A stretch of DNA of 48,840 nt from Burkholderiaceae bacterium (GCA_016790175.1 JAEUPI010000138.1:1-48840), one strand, 5' to 3'. Numbered from the stretch's first letter, positions 37,665 through 46,656 are shown. The notes: generated by a model from the letters alone, not told the origin. A program made the numbers and translations.

Positions 37665-37692
37665 TGGGCGCAAGAAGGCCGCGGCGTCGCCG

Positions 37693-39318
37693 CTACAGCA
37701 CTTCGCTGGCGAAGTCGGCCAATCTCGAGCGCTCGCCGCGCGCGAGCGTGACGTGGCCCGAATGCGGCCATCCCTTGAAGCGGTCAACGGCAAAGGTCAG
37801 CCCCGAGCTGCCTTCGCTGAGGTAGGGCGTGTCGATCTGCGCCAAGTTGCCGAGGCACACGATCTTGGTGCCCGGACCGGCCCGCGTGATCAGCGTCTTC
37901 ATCTGCTTGGGTGTCAAGTTCTGCGCCTCGTCGATCAGCACGAACTTGTTCAGGAACGTGCGTCCGCGCATGAAGTTGAGGCTCTTGATGCGGATCTTGC
38001 TGCGCACGAGATCCTGCGTCGCGGCCCGTCCCCAGTCGCCGGCCGACCCATCGCCGCGGGCCAACACCTCGAGGTTGTCGTCGAGGGCACCCATCCACGG
38101 CCCCATCTTCTCTTCCTCGGTGCCGGGCAGGAAGCCGATGTCCTCGCCCAGCGGCACCGTCACGCGAGTGACGATGATCTCGCTGTAGCGACGGTCGTCC
38201 AGCACCTGCGACAGCCCGGCTGCCAGTGTCATCAGGGTCTTGCCCGTGCCGGCGGTGCCGGTGAGGGTGATGAAGTCGACTTCGGGATCCATCAGCAGAT
38301 TCAGCGCGAAGTTCTGCTCGCGGTTGCGTGCGGTGACGCCCCAGACCGCATTCTTCGCGTGGGTGTAGTCCTTCAGCGTCTTCAGCACGGCCGTCTTGCC
38401 CGTGATCTCGCTGACCCGCGCGTACAGCGGCGTTGCTCCCGGCGTTTCAAGGTAGACGAACTGATTGATCAGGAGCACCGGCACCATCGGGCCGGCGATG
38501 CGGTAGTAGGTGTGTCCGCCCTGACTCCAGCTTTCCATGGTCTTGCCATGGCGCTCCCAGAAATCGGACGGCAGCGGCAACACGCCTGTGTAGAGCAGAT
38601 CGCCGTCTTCGAGCGTCTTGTCGTTGAAGTAGTCCTCTGCCGGAAGACCCAACGCGCGCGCTTTGACGCGCATGTTGATGTCCTTCGACACCAGGACCAC
38701 GTTTCGATCGGGGAACTGCTGCTGCAGCGACTGCACAACGCCCAGGATCTGGTTGTCGGCCTTGCCCTGGGGAAGGCCGTCGGGCAGCTTCACGTCGAAA
38801 TGCGTGGTCTGGAAGTAGAGCTTCCCGAGCGCCTCGCGCTTGCCGGTCTTGGCCAGCGGTATGCCGGCCTTTGGATCCAGCGTGGCATCGCTGGCCAGGG
38901 CGTCGAGTTCCCGACTGGCCTGCCGCGCATTGCGCGCGACCTCGCTCATGCCCTTCTTGTGGTTGTCGAGTTCCTCCAGCGTCACCATCGGCAGGTAGAC
39001 GTCGTGCTCATCGAACCGGAACAGGCTCAGCGGGTCGTGCATCAGTACATTGGTGTCGAGCACGAACAGCCGCGCCGGTCCGGTGCCTCGAGGAGTGCGC
39101 ACGCGCGTCTTCGGGCCGGGTGAGGCCGAACTGGCCTTGAGCGGCGCGTCCACGCGGGGTGCGGCGACCGCCGCGGCGTCGTCGAACAGATCCAGAGGCG
39201 CCTTGGCTTCAACGGGCGCCTGCAGCGAGCGTTTCACGGTGCGCGCAGCCGCCTGTGTGTCGTAGTCGGTGGCTGCGAGCAGCGCAGCCTTGGAGGCAGG
39301 GGGCTTTGGCAGAGGCAT
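37693..39318 (-). CDS. PIN-PhoH ATPase (YlaK-like)
   Basis: 541 residues. About 80 low-complexity N-terminal residues precede a PIN nuclease domain (about 80-225; LFVLDTNVLMHDP gives the first acidic residue, MVTLEELDNHK the next). The PhoH ATPase (about 300-535) has Walker A TGTAGTGKTLM and Walker B VLIDEAQNLTPKQMKTLI. PIN-PhoH proteins act on RNA in the few cases studied; despite the name, no PHO box is present. An intrinsic terminator on the same strand ends only 17 nt before the ATG, and no ribosome site is visible. Confidence 0.9.
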   Translation of the reverse strand: MPLPKPPASKAALLAATDYDTQAAARTVKRSLQAPVEAKAPLDLFDDAAAVAAPRVDAPLKASSASPGPKTRVRTPRGTGPARLFVLDTNVLMHDPLSLFRFDEHDVYLPMVTLEELDNHKKGMSEVARNARQASRELDALASDATLDPKAGIPLAKTGKREALGKLYFQTTHFDVKLPDGLPQGKADNQILGVVQSLQQQFPDRNVVLVSKDINMRVKARALGLPAEDYFNDKTLEDGDLLYTGVLPLPSDFWERHGKTMESWSQGGHTYYRIAGPMVPVLLINQFVYLETPGATPLYARVSEITGKTAVLKTLKDYTHAKNAVWGVTARNREQNFALNLLMDPEVDFITLTGTAGTGKTLMTLAAGLSQVLDDRRYSEIIVTRVTVPLGEDIGFLPGTEEEKMGPWMGALDDNLEVLARGDGSAGDWGRAATQDLVRSKIRIKSLNFMRGRTFLNKFVLIDEAQNLTPKQMKTLITRAGPGTKIVCLGNLAQIDTPYLSEGSSGLTFAVDRFKGWPHSGHVTLARGERSRLADFASEVL

Positions 39319-39335
39319 GTGTGGCTGGCGTCAAC

Positions 39336-39366
39336 AAAAAAGCCGCACAGTCGTCTGTGCGGCTTT
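39336..39366 (-). terminator. Intrinsic terminator ahead of phoH
   Basis: A perfect 12-bp stem AAAGCCGCACAG / CTGTGCGGCTTT with a 4-nt loop runs on the minus strand into six consecutive T residues (39336-39341). It lies 73 nt after the peroxiredoxin stop and 17 nt before the phoH ATG, so it could be the peroxiredoxin terminator, a phoH leader attenuator, or both. Confidence 0.85.
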
Positions 39367-39439
39367 CGGTGAGAAAGTGAAACGCGCGGGGCGACTCACG
39401 GTCATGCGGACGATTATGCCCCAGCGCTTCCGGGGCACT

Positions 39440-39916
39440 TCAGCCGGTCTTCTTCAACTCCTTCACGGCCTTGAGCACGTCGTCGACGTGTCCGGCGACC
39501 TTGATGCCGCGCCACTCGGCGCGCAGCACGCCCTTGGCGTCGATCAGGAACGTGCTTCGCTCGATGCCCTTGACCTTCTTGCCGTACATGATCTTGTTCT
39601 TCACGACCCCGAACATGTGGCAGAGCTTTTCTTCGGTGTCGGCAATCAGGTCGAACGGCAAATCCAGGTTCTGGCGGAACTTCTCGTGCGAGGCCATGTT
39701 GTCACGCGACACGCCGAACACCACGGCACCGGCCTTCAGGAAGTCCTTGTGGCGATCGCGGAACTGCATGGCCTCGGTGGTGCAGCCGGGTGTGTGGTCC
39801 TTCGGATAGAAATACAAGACCACCGTCTTGCCCTCGAACGCCTGTGGCGTGAACTTCACACCGCTGGTGGCGAAGGCCTCGAACTCGGGCAACGGTTTGT
39901 TCAGCACGGGCGTCAT
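39440..39916 (-). CDS. bcp: Thioredoxin-dependent peroxiredoxin, Bcp/PrxQ type
   Basis: 158 residues. It reduces hydroperoxides. The peroxidatic site is PKDHTPGCTTEAMQFRD with Cys45; the resolving Cys50 of E. coli Bcp is replaced by Met50, while Cys99 is kept, so the resolving mechanism differs. ATG 39916 is preferred over the upstream start at 39967 because the latter lies inside the likely -10 (TATAAT at 39966-39971). A 6-bp hairpin (TGCCCC/GGGGCA, 39417-39437) follows the stop directly. Confidence 0.93.
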   Translation of the reverse strand: MTPVLNKPLPEFEAFATSGVKFTPQAFEGKTVVLYFYPKDHTPGCTTEAMQFRDRHKDFLKAGAVVFGVSRDNMASHEKFRQNLDLPFDLIADTEEKLCHMFGVVKNKIMYGKKVKGIERSTFLIDAKGVLRAEWRGIKVAGHVDDVLKAVKELKKTG

Positions 39917-39965
39917 GACGGCGGCGTTGTCGTTGGTGTGCGTGCCCGACGAGGCACAGCCGGGC

Positions 39966-39971
39966 ATTATA
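39966..39971 (-). promoter_or_regulatory. -10 of the peroxiredoxin promoter
   Basis: A perfect TATAAT on the minus strand, 49 nt before the ATG at 39916. No good -35 is visible. Confidence 0.55.
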
Positions 39972-40036
39972 AAGTTCCGGCGCGCAGGTCCCGATGATGG
40001 GGTGATCGGCGCACACCCAGGGGTCGCCGGCCTGCC

Positions 40037-40420
40037 TCAGCGCTTCGTTGCGTCGAGCAGCAGTGCGGCGATCACCGATCGACCTTCGTTGACCAACACG
40101 TTGAACGTACGGCACGCCGCGGCGTTGTCCATGGTTTCGAAGCCGATGCGCCTCTCGATCAGACCCGCCAATAGCGCTGGCGCGGGAAAGCGCAGGCGTG
40201 AGCCGCTGCCGAAGATCACGAGTTCCGGTCCGAGCGCGGCAAGCGCATGAAAATGCAGAGGCGCAAGCGAATCGAAATCCGGCGCGGACCAGGCCGACGG
40301 GCTTCCCGTCCAGGGGACGATCACCGAGCCCGTGTACTGTCGCCCGGCGGCCCAGATGCTGGTGCCGTCGTGGCGCGCGATGGTGTTCACGCCATCGAGG
40401 TGATCCGGTTGGAATTTCAC
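40037..40420 (-). CDS. Mth938-like domain (DUF498) protein
   Basis: 127 residues beginning MKFQPDHLDGVNTIARHDG and containing GSVIVPWTG and PELVIFGSGSRLRFP. This is the Mth938/NDUFAF3-type fold, related to mitochondrial complex I assembly factors; its bacterial role is not established. The start is a GTG at 40420 with a weak ribosome site. It is divergent from the aminotransferase gene and lies upstream of the peroxiredoxin on the same strand, though the peroxiredoxin has its own -10. Confidence 0.8.
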   Translation of the reverse strand: MKFQPDHLDGVNTIARHDGTSIWAAGRQYTGSVIVPWTGSPSAWSAPDFDSLAPLHFHALAALGPELVIFGSGSRLRFPAPALLAGLIERRIGFETMDNAAACRTFNVLVNEGRSVIAALLLDATKR

Positions 40421-40504
40421 GCGTCGGGCGCTCGGTTTGCTGCCGCCTAACGAGATAAAGGGACAACGGCTGCTATGGTTAAATTATAAGTTTTGCGGCG
40501 CAGC

Positions 40505-41770
40505 ATGCGTCCGCATCGGTTCGATGGTCCAGGAGTGCGCGCTTTGAAGCCGATCGCCAAGTCCAGCAAGCTCGCGAATGTCGCGTACGACATACGTGGC
40601 CCTGTGCTCGACAAGGCGCGCCAGATGGAGGAAGAGGGCCACAAGATCATCAAGCTGAACATCGGCAATCTCGCCGTGTTCGGGCTCGAACCGCCCGACG
40701 AGATCGTGCAGGACATGATCCGCAACCTGCCGTCGAGCGCGGGCTACACCGACAGCAAGGGACTGTTCGCGCCGCGCAAGGCGGTGGTGCACTACACGCA
40801 GGAGAAGGCGATTGCCGGCGTCACGGTCGACGACGTCTACCTGGGCAACGGCGCCTCGGAGTTGATCGCGTTCAGCCTCAACGCGCTGCTCGATGACGGC
40901 GACGAGGTGCTGGTGCCGGCGCCCGACTATCCATTGTGGACGGCCGTGGTGGGCCTTTCGGGCGGCCGGCCTGTGCACTACCTGTGCGACGAGAGCAGTG
41001 GCTGGCTGCCCGATCTGGGCGATCTGAGACGGAAGATCACGCCGCGCACCAAGGCGATGGTCGTGATCAACCCAAACAACCCGACCGGCGCGCTCTATCC
41101 GGTCGAGTTGCTGCGCGAGCTGGTGGAGGTGGCCCGGCTGTACCAGCTGATCGTCTTTGCCGACGAGATCTACGACAAGACGCTCTACGACGGGAACACG
41201 CACACCAGCATCGCGTCGCTCGCCGACGACGTGCTGTTCGTGACCTTCAACGGCCTGTCGAAGAACTACCGGTCGTGCGGTTACCGCGCGGGCTGGATGG
41301 TCGTCTCGGGCAACAAGCGCGACGCCCGCGACTACATCGAAGGCCTGAACATGCTGGCGTCGTTGCGTCTGTGCTCAAACACTCCCGGCCAGCTGGCCAT
41401 TCAGACCGCCCTGGGCGGCTACCAGAGCATCAAGGACCTGGTCGCACCCGGTGGCCGCCTGTGCAAGCAGCGCGACCTGGCCCATCAGCTTCTCACGCAG
41501 ATACCCGGCGTCAGCGTGGTCAAGCCCAAGGCGGCGCTGTACATGTTCCCGCGGCTGGACCCGAAGATCTACCCGATCACCGACGACCAGCAGTTCGCAT
41601 ACGACCTGCTGGCCGAGGAGAAGGTGCTGATCGTGCAGGGCACAGGCTTCAACTGGCCGCAACCGGATCACTTCCGGATCGTCTTCCTGCCCAACGCCGA
41701 TGATCTGACCGAGGCCATCGGCCGTATCGACCGATTCCTTTCGCACCTGCGCAAGAGGCACAGCACATGA
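40505..41770 (+). CDS. Alanine-type PLP aminotransferase (AlaA/AlaC family)
   Basis: 421 residues, class I aminotransferase. KSSKLANVAYDIRGPVLDKA and KIIKLNIGNLAVFG at the N-terminus are typical of AlaA (YfbQ)-like glutamate-pyruvate aminotransferases. INPNNPTGALYP and the PLP Lys253 in FNGLSKNYRSCGYRAGW are present. ATG 40505 was chosen; a TTG at 40493 is possible. An A+T-rich stretch (TTAAATTATAAG, 40479-40490) supplies the likely -10. It is coupled to hom: the ATGA overlap starts at 41767. Placement with hom-thrC suggests coordinated amino-acid supply. Confidence 0.9.
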   Translation: MRPHRFDGPGVRALKPIAKSSKLANVAYDIRGPVLDKARQMEEEGHKIIKLNIGNLAVFGLEPPDEIVQDMIRNLPSSAGYTDSKGLFAPRKAVVHYTQEKAIAGVTVDDVYLGNGASELIAFSLNALLDDGDEVLVPAPDYPLWTAVVGLSGGRPVHYLCDESSGWLPDLGDLRRKITPRTKAMVVINPNNPTGALYPVELLRELVEVARLYQLIVFADEIYDKTLYDGNTHTSIASLADDVLFVTFNGLSKNYRSCGYRAGWMVVSGNKRDARDYIEGLNMLASLRLCSNTPGQLAIQTALGGYQSIKDLVAPGGRLCKQRDLAHQLLTQIPGVSVVKPKAALYMFPRLDPKIYPITDDQQFAYDLLAEEKVLIVQGTGFNWPQPDHFRIVFLPNADDLTEAIGRIDRFLSHLRKRHST

Positions 41771-43134
41771 CTCCAGGAAGCCTCGTTGCACGGACCGACG
41801 CCACGCAGCGATCCGAGGGCGATGGCAAGCCCATCCAGGTTGGCCTGCTGGGCATCGGCACGGTCGGCAGCGGCACGTTCAAGGTGCTGCGGCGCAATCA
41901 GGAGGAGATCCGGCGCCGGGCGGGCCGCGGAATCGAGATCTCGGTGGTGGCCGATCTCGACGTGACACGCGCGAGGGCCGTCGTCGGCGACGGCGTTCGG
42001 GTCGTTGGCGACGCGCGCGAGGTGATCAACGATCCGACGATCGACATCGTGATCGAGCTGATCGGCGGTTACGGCGTGGCGCGCGAATTGGTGATGGCCG
42101 CGATCGCTGCCGGCAAGCATGTCGTCACCGCCAACAAGGCGCTGCTCGCGGTGCACGGCAACGAGATCTTTGCCGCGGCGCACGCCAAAGGCGTGATCGT
42201 CGCGTTCGAAGCCGCCGTGGCTGGCGGCATTCCGATCATCAAGGCCTTGCGCGAAGGCCTGACGGCCAACCGCATCGAATGGGTGGCCGGCATCATCAAT
42301 GGCACGACCAACTTCATCCTGAGCGAAATGCGCGACAAGGGGCTGGATTTCCAGACCGTGCTCAAGGAGGCGCAGCGCCTGGGATACGCCGAGGCGGATC
42401 CCACGTTCGACATCGAGGGCATCGATGCAGCGCACAAGGCGACGATCATGTGCGCGATCGCCTTCGGTGTGCCGATGCAGTTCGAGCGAGCGCATGTCGA
42501 AGGCATCAACGGGTTGCAGGCGGCCGACATCCGGTATGCAGAGCAGCTCGGCTACCGCATCAAGCTGCTGGGCATCACCAAGCGTACCGCGCAGGGGTTG
42601 GAGCTGCGCGTTCACCCGACGCTGATACCGTCCAAGCGGCTGATCGCCAATGTGGAAGGCGCGATGAATGCCGTCGTGGTGCAGGGCGACGCCGTCGGCA
42701 CGACGCTGTACTACGGCAAGGGGGCGGGGTCGGAGCCCACCGCTTCTGCCGTGGTGGCCGACCTGGTCGACATCACCCGGCTGCACACCGCAGACCCCGA
42801 TCACCGCGTGCCGCATCTGGCTTTCCAGCCCGACGCGCTGGCCAGCACGCCGATCCTCCCGGTCGACGAGGTGGTCACCGCGTTCTACCTTCGCCTGCGT
42901 GTGGCCGATCAGACGGGCGTGCTCTCACGCATCACGACGATCCTGGCCGAGCATGACATCTCGATCGACGCGATGCTCCAGCGTGAGTCGGCGGAGGGTG
43001 AAAGGCAGACCGATCTGATCATCCTCACGCACGACACGCAGGAAGGGCGCATGAACCAGGCGCTGTCCCGCATGCAGGCGTTGCCGACTGTGCTCGGACC
43101 CATCGTGCGTATCCGCAAGGAAGAGCTCAACTGA
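41767..43134 (+). CDS. hom: Homoserine dehydrogenase
   Basis: 455 residues. It converts aspartate semialdehyde to homoserine using NAD(P)H. The Rossmann motif is GLLGIGTVGSGTF (about 27-39), with VVTANKALLAVHG and the catalytic-domain signature AAVAGGIPIIKALREGLTANRI. A C-terminal ACT domain (about 375-450; LRVADQTGVLSRITTILAEHDIS) implies threonine feedback. The approximately 20 residues before KPIQVGLLG are an extension; the overlapping ATGA start at 41767 is consistent with coupling. Confidence 0.96.
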   Translation: MTPGSLVARTDATQRSEGDGKPIQVGLLGIGTVGSGTFKVLRRNQEEIRRRAGRGIEISVVADLDVTRARAVVGDGVRVVGDAREVINDPTIDIVIELIGGYGVARELVMAAIAAGKHVVTANKALLAVHGNEIFAAAHAKGVIVAFEAAVAGGIPIIKALREGLTANRIEWVAGIINGTTNFILSEMRDKGLDFQTVLKEAQRLGYAEADPTFDIEGIDAAHKATIMCAIAFGVPMQFERAHVEGINGLQAADIRYAEQLGYRIKLLGITKRTAQGLELRVHPTLIPSKRLIANVEGAMNAVVVQGDAVGTTLYYGKGAGSEPTASAVVADLVDITRLHTADPDHRVPHLAFQPDALASTPILPVDEVVTAFYLRLRVADQTGVLSRITTILAEHDISIDAMLQRESAEGERQTDLIILTHDTQEGRMNQALSRMQALPTVLGPIVRIRKEELN

Positions 43135-44546
43135 TGCGCTACCTGAGCACGCGAGGCGATCCGACGCCGCGGCGCTTCTGCGAGATCCTGCTCGAGGGCC
43201 TGGCTCCCGACGGTGGGCTGTTCCTGCCCGAACGCTATCCGCGAGTGGATGCCACCCGGCTCGAGCAATGGCGCAAGCTGGGTTATGCCGAGCTCGCCTA
43301 CGAGATTCTGTCGCTCTACATCGACGACATTCCGTTGCCTGACCTGCGCCGGCTTTGCGACGAGACCTATACCGCCGGCCGTTTCGGCTCGCGGGCGATC
43401 GTGCCGTTGCGCGCGCTCGAACAGGGCCTGTGGGTCGAGGCCCTGTCCAACGGGCCCACGCTGGCCTTCAAGGACATGGCGATGCAGTTGCTGGGCGCCT
43501 TGTTCGAGTACGAGCTCGGCCGGCGTGGCGAACGGCTCAACATCCTCGGCGCCACATCGGGCGACACCGGCAGCGCCGCGGAGTACGCCATGCGCGGCAA
43601 GGCCGGCGTCCAGGTGTTCATGCTGTCGCCGCATGGGCGCATGAGCCCGTTCCAGCAGGCGCAGATGTACAGCCTGCAGGACGCAAACATCCACAACATC
43701 GCCATCGAGGGCGTGTTCGACGACTGCCAGGACATCGTCAAGGCCGTCAGCGGCGATCTGGCCTTCAAGCGCCGTCACCGCATCGGCAGCGTCAACTCGA
43801 TCAACTGGGCCCGTCTGCTCGCGCAGGTGGTCTACTATTTCTCCGGCTGGCTGCAGGCCACGACGAGCAGCGAGGAGCGCATCAGCTTCGCCGTGCCTTC
43901 GGGCAACTTCGGCAACGTGTGTGCCGGGCATATCGCGCGGATGATGGGCCTGCCGATCGACCGCCTGATCGTTGCCACCAACGAGAACGACGTGCTCGAC
44001 GAGTTCTTCCGCACCGGCCGCTACCGGGTGCGAGGCGCTGCCGAGACGCATGAAACCTCGAGCCCGTCGATGGATATCAGCAAGGCGTCGAACTTCGAAC
44101 GTTTCGTCTTCGACCTGCTGGGGCGCGACGCCGCACGCACCCGCGAGCTGTTCGACACGCAGATCGCGCGTGATGGCGGCTTCAGCGTCGATGCGACAGC
44201 GCTGGTGCGCTGCCGCGAGTTCGGTTTCGTCTCCGGCCGGAGCACGCATGCGGACCGGCTCGCCACGATTCGCGATACGCAGGAGCGCTTCGGCACGCTC
44301 GTGGATCCGCACACCGCCGACGGCCTGAAGGTCGCGCGTGATCTGCGGCGCCCCGGCGAGCGGGTGATCGTGCTCGAAACGGCGCTGCCGGTGAAGTTCG
44401 CCGACACCATCGTCGAGGCCATCGGCCGCGCACCGGATCGCCCGGAAGTGCTCAAGGGAATCGAGCAACTGCCTCGTCGCTGCCAGGTGCTACCGCCGGA
44501 CGTCGAGCGGGTCAAGGCATTCATATCGGCACGCGACGTGCTCTGA
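43134..44546 (+). CDS. thrC: Threonine synthase
   Basis: 470 residues, PLP enzyme making threonine from O-phosphohomoserine, of the long E. coli-like type (MRYLSTRGDPTPRRFCEILLEGLAPDGGLFLPE). PLP Lys113 is in GPTLAFKDMAMQ, and the phosphate-binding loop is GATSGDTGSAAEYA. The start overlaps the hom stop (TGATG at 43132). Homoserine kinase (thrB) is not in the window. Confidence 0.96.
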   Translation: MRYLSTRGDPTPRRFCEILLEGLAPDGGLFLPERYPRVDATRLEQWRKLGYAELAYEILSLYIDDIPLPDLRRLCDETYTAGRFGSRAIVPLRALEQGLWVEALSNGPTLAFKDMAMQLLGALFEYELGRRGERLNILGATSGDTGSAAEYAMRGKAGVQVFMLSPHGRMSPFQQAQMYSLQDANIHNIAIEGVFDDCQDIVKAVSGDLAFKRRHRIGSVNSINWARLLAQVVYYFSGWLQATTSSEERISFAVPSGNFGNVCAGHIARMMGLPIDRLIVATNENDVLDEFFRTGRYRVRGAAETHETSSPSMDISKASNFERFVFDLLGRDAARTRELFDTQIARDGGFSVDATALVRCREFGFVSGRSTHADRLATIRDTQERFGTLVDPHTADGLKVARDLRRPGERVIVLETALPVKFADTIVEAIGRAPDRPEVLKGIEQLPRRCQVLPPDVERVKAFISARDVL

Positions 44547-44583
44547 CGCAGCCCAGGCATTCGCACCATGTGCTCCCTTTGCC

Positions 44584-45855
44584 ATGACCACCGTGCAGCC
44601 TAGCGGCGGTGCACGCGCGCCGATGATCAGTCTCGACGAGGCTGTGCAGCGGCTGGTCGAGGCAGGCACCGCGCATTGCATTTCCGAAGTCGAAACGGTC
44701 TCGACCTTCGATGCGCTGGGCCGCGTACTGGCCGCCGACGTGCGGTCGGAGCTCGACGTGCCGCCGCGGGACAACAGCTCGATGGATGGTTACGCGCTGC
44801 GCCTGGCTGACCTCGGCCCCGACGGTGGTGAACTCGAAGTGGCCCAGCGCATCCCCGCCGGCGCGGTGGGCCAGGCACTGGTACCCGGCACGGCGGCGCG
44901 AATCTTCACTGGCGCCCAGGTTCCGCCGGGTGCGGACGCGGTGGTGATGCAGGAGGCGTGCGAGGCCGTGCCCGCTGTCGACCGCGGCTTGGGGCGCGTG
45001 CGCATCCGCCAGCGGCCGGCGCTCGGCGAATGGATCCGCCGCCGCGGCGAGGACGTGCAGCAAGGAGCCGTCGTGCTGGCTGCCGGCACGAGGTTGACCG
45101 CCCAGGCGATGGGGCTTGCGGCCTCGGTGGGTGCGGGACGGCTGGTGGTGCGACGCCGCCCGCGGGTGGCGCTGTTTTCCACCGGCGACGAACTCGCGAT
45201 GCCGGGTGAGCCGCTGCGTCCCGGTGCCATCTACAACTCCAACCGCTTCACGCTGCGTGGCCTGTTGCAGGCCTGCGGCTGCGAGACGATCGATCTCGGC
45301 ATCGTGGCGGACCGACTGGACGCCACGCGCGAGGCGCTCCGGCGGGCCGCGGCAGCGGCCGATCTGGTGATCACCAGCGGCGGCGTCTCGGTCGGCGAGG
45401 AAGATCACCTGAAGCCCGCGGTTCAGGCCGAAGGTCGGCTCGACCTCTGGCAGGTGGCCATCAAACCAGGCAAGCCGCTGGCCTTCGGCGAAGTGCGTCG
45501 CCCCGTCGGCGGCGAGGCCTTGTTCGTCGGGCTGCCCGGCAATCCGGTGTCGGCTGCCGTGACGACCATGATCGCCGTCGTGCCGCTGCTGCGGGCATTG
45601 ACGGGCGAGCCGTCGGTTGTGCCTCGGGCGATCACGATGAAGGCGGGTTTCGATTGGCCCCGTCCCGACAAACGCCGCGAGTTCTTGCGTGTTCGCGTGG
45701 CGGAGGACGGATCGCTGGTCCTGTTTCCCAACCAGAGTTCGGGTGTGCTGACCTCGGTGGTCTGGGCCGACGGCCTCCTGGACAACCCCCCGGGCAAGCC
45801 GATCGCCCGAGGTGACGCAGTGCGCTTCCTGCCGTTCGCAAATCTGCTCGGATGA
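44584..45855 (+). CDS. moeA: Molybdopterin molybdotransferase MoeA
   Basis: 423 residues. It inserts molybdate into molybdopterin-AMP. Motifs: VPPRDNSSMDGYALR near residue 58, IFTGAQVPPGADAVVMQE, the GTD/MoCF-domain VALFSTGDEL, the TSGGVSVGEEDHLK substrate site, and VGLPGNPVSA. Domains II-III-I-IV are complete. It lies 37 nt after thrC and overlaps moaD by 4 nt. Pairing with hom-thrC is a common betaproteobacterial arrangement without a known metabolic link. Confidence 0.95.
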   Translation: MTTVQPSGGARAPMISLDEAVQRLVEAGTAHCISEVETVSTFDALGRVLAADVRSELDVPPRDNSSMDGYALRLADLGPDGGELEVAQRIPAGAVGQALVPGTAARIFTGAQVPPGADAVVMQEACEAVPAVDRGLGRVRIRQRPALGEWIRRRGEDVQQGAVVLAAGTRLTAQAMGLAASVGAGRLVVRRRPRVALFSTGDELAMPGEPLRPGAIYNSNRFTLRGLLQACGCETIDLGIVADRLDATREALRRAAAAADLVITSGGVSVGEEDHLKPAVQAEGRLDLWQVAIKPGKPLAFGEVRRPVGGEALFVGLPGNPVSAAVTTMIAVVPLLRALTGEPSVVPRAITMKAGFDWPRPDKRREFLRVRVAEDGSLVLFPNQSSGVLTSVVWADGLLDNPPGKPIARGDAVRFLPFANLLG

Positions 45856-46115
45856 ATGCCTTGCTGACCGTGCGCGTACGTTATTTCGCGGCCTTGCGCG
45901 AGGCGCTGGGCACCGAAGAGCAGGTGCAGATGCCTTCGAACAGCACGCTCGGAGAATTGCGCGATCAGCTGATCGGTCGCGGGGGCGAGCACGCCCGGCT
46001 ACTGGCACGCGGGCGAGCATTGCGCTGTGCGCTTGACCAGGTGATGGCCGACGAATCGGCCGGCTTGCGCGACGGTGCCGAGGTGGCGTTCTTTCCGCCC
46101 GTCACCGGCGGCTGA
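45852..46115 (+). CDS. moaD: Molybdopterin synthase sulfur carrier MoaD
   Basis: 87 residues, ubiquitin-like (VRVRYFAALREALGTEEQV), ending in FFPPVTGG. The C-terminal Gly-Gly is adenylated and thiocarboxylated to deliver sulfur to MoaE. The start ATG overlaps the moeA stop (ATGA at 45852). Confidence 0.94.
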   Translation: MNALLTVRVRYFAALREALGTEEQVQMPSNSTLGELRDQLIGRGGEHARLLARGRALRCALDQVMADESAGLRDGAEVAFFPPVTGG

Positions 46116-46141
46116 GCCGGCATGAGCGATCCCCTGCCGCC

Positions 46142-46169
46142 GTGACAGGCGCTGCGCGCGTGCCAGAAT
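46142..46169 (+). promoter_or_regulatory. Promoter immediately upstream of moaE
   Basis: GTGACA (46142-46147), 16 bp, CAGAAT (46164-46169). The -10 ends 7 nt before the moaE GTG at 46177, so transcription should start at or next to the start codon. No Shine-Dalgarno is visible for this GTG, consistent with a leaderless message. Confidence 0.5.
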
Positions 46170-46176
46170 CTTCGCC

Positions 46177-46656
46177 GTGCGCCCAGCCCGCGTGACGATC
46201 CAACAAGCCGACTTCGATCTCGGAGCCGAAGTGCGCGCCCTGCGTGAAGGTGACGCGAGTGTCGGTGCGGTGACGGCGTTCATCGGCACCGTGCGCGACC
46301 GCGGCGACGCGGGTGTGGTGCGGTCGATGGAGCTGGAGCACTACCCCGGAATGACCGAGCGCGCCATCGAGGCGATGATCGACGAGACTCGGCGGCGCTT
46401 CGACATCCGCGACGTGCGCGTGATCCATCGGGTGGGGCCGCTCACGCTGACGGATCAGATCGTGCTCGTCGCCGTGAGTTCGGCGCATCGCCAGGCGGCG
46501 TTCCAGGCCTGTGAGTTCCTGATGGACTATCTGAAGACCCAGGCACCTTTCTGGAAGAAGGAAGCCACGGCCGGCGGTTCGAAATGGGTCGATGCGCGCG
46601 CCGCCGACGATGGTGCGCTCGAGCGCTGGGGCATCTCATCGGGCAACGCTTCGTGA
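46177..46656 (+). CDS. moaE: Molybdopterin synthase catalytic subunit MoaE
   Basis: 159 residues. It adds two sulfurs from MoaD to precursor Z. Motifs: GAVTAFIGTVRD, MELEHYPGMTERAIEAM, VIHRVGPLTLTD, and APFWKKEATAGGSKWVDA containing the active-site lysines. Two in-frame GTG starts exist, 46177 and 46192; the first is used because of the promoter spacing, but the second (VTIQQADFDL) is equally near the conserved start. The stop overlaps the crcB GTG. Confidence 0.93.
   Translation: MRPARVTIQQADFDLGAEVRALREGDASVGAVTAFIGTVRDRGDAGVVRSMELEHYPGMTERAIEAMIDETRRRFDIRDVRVIHRVGPLTLTDQIVLVAVSSAHRQAAFQACEFLMDYLKTQAPFWKKEATAGGSKWVDARAADDGALERWGISSGNAS

Noticed and set aside
37665-37692. GC-rich GCGGCG/CGCCGC pairing between prpE and phoH as a terminator
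   Set aside because: The stem is short with almost no loop and no T-tract; it is not distinguishable from chance in such GC-rich sequence.
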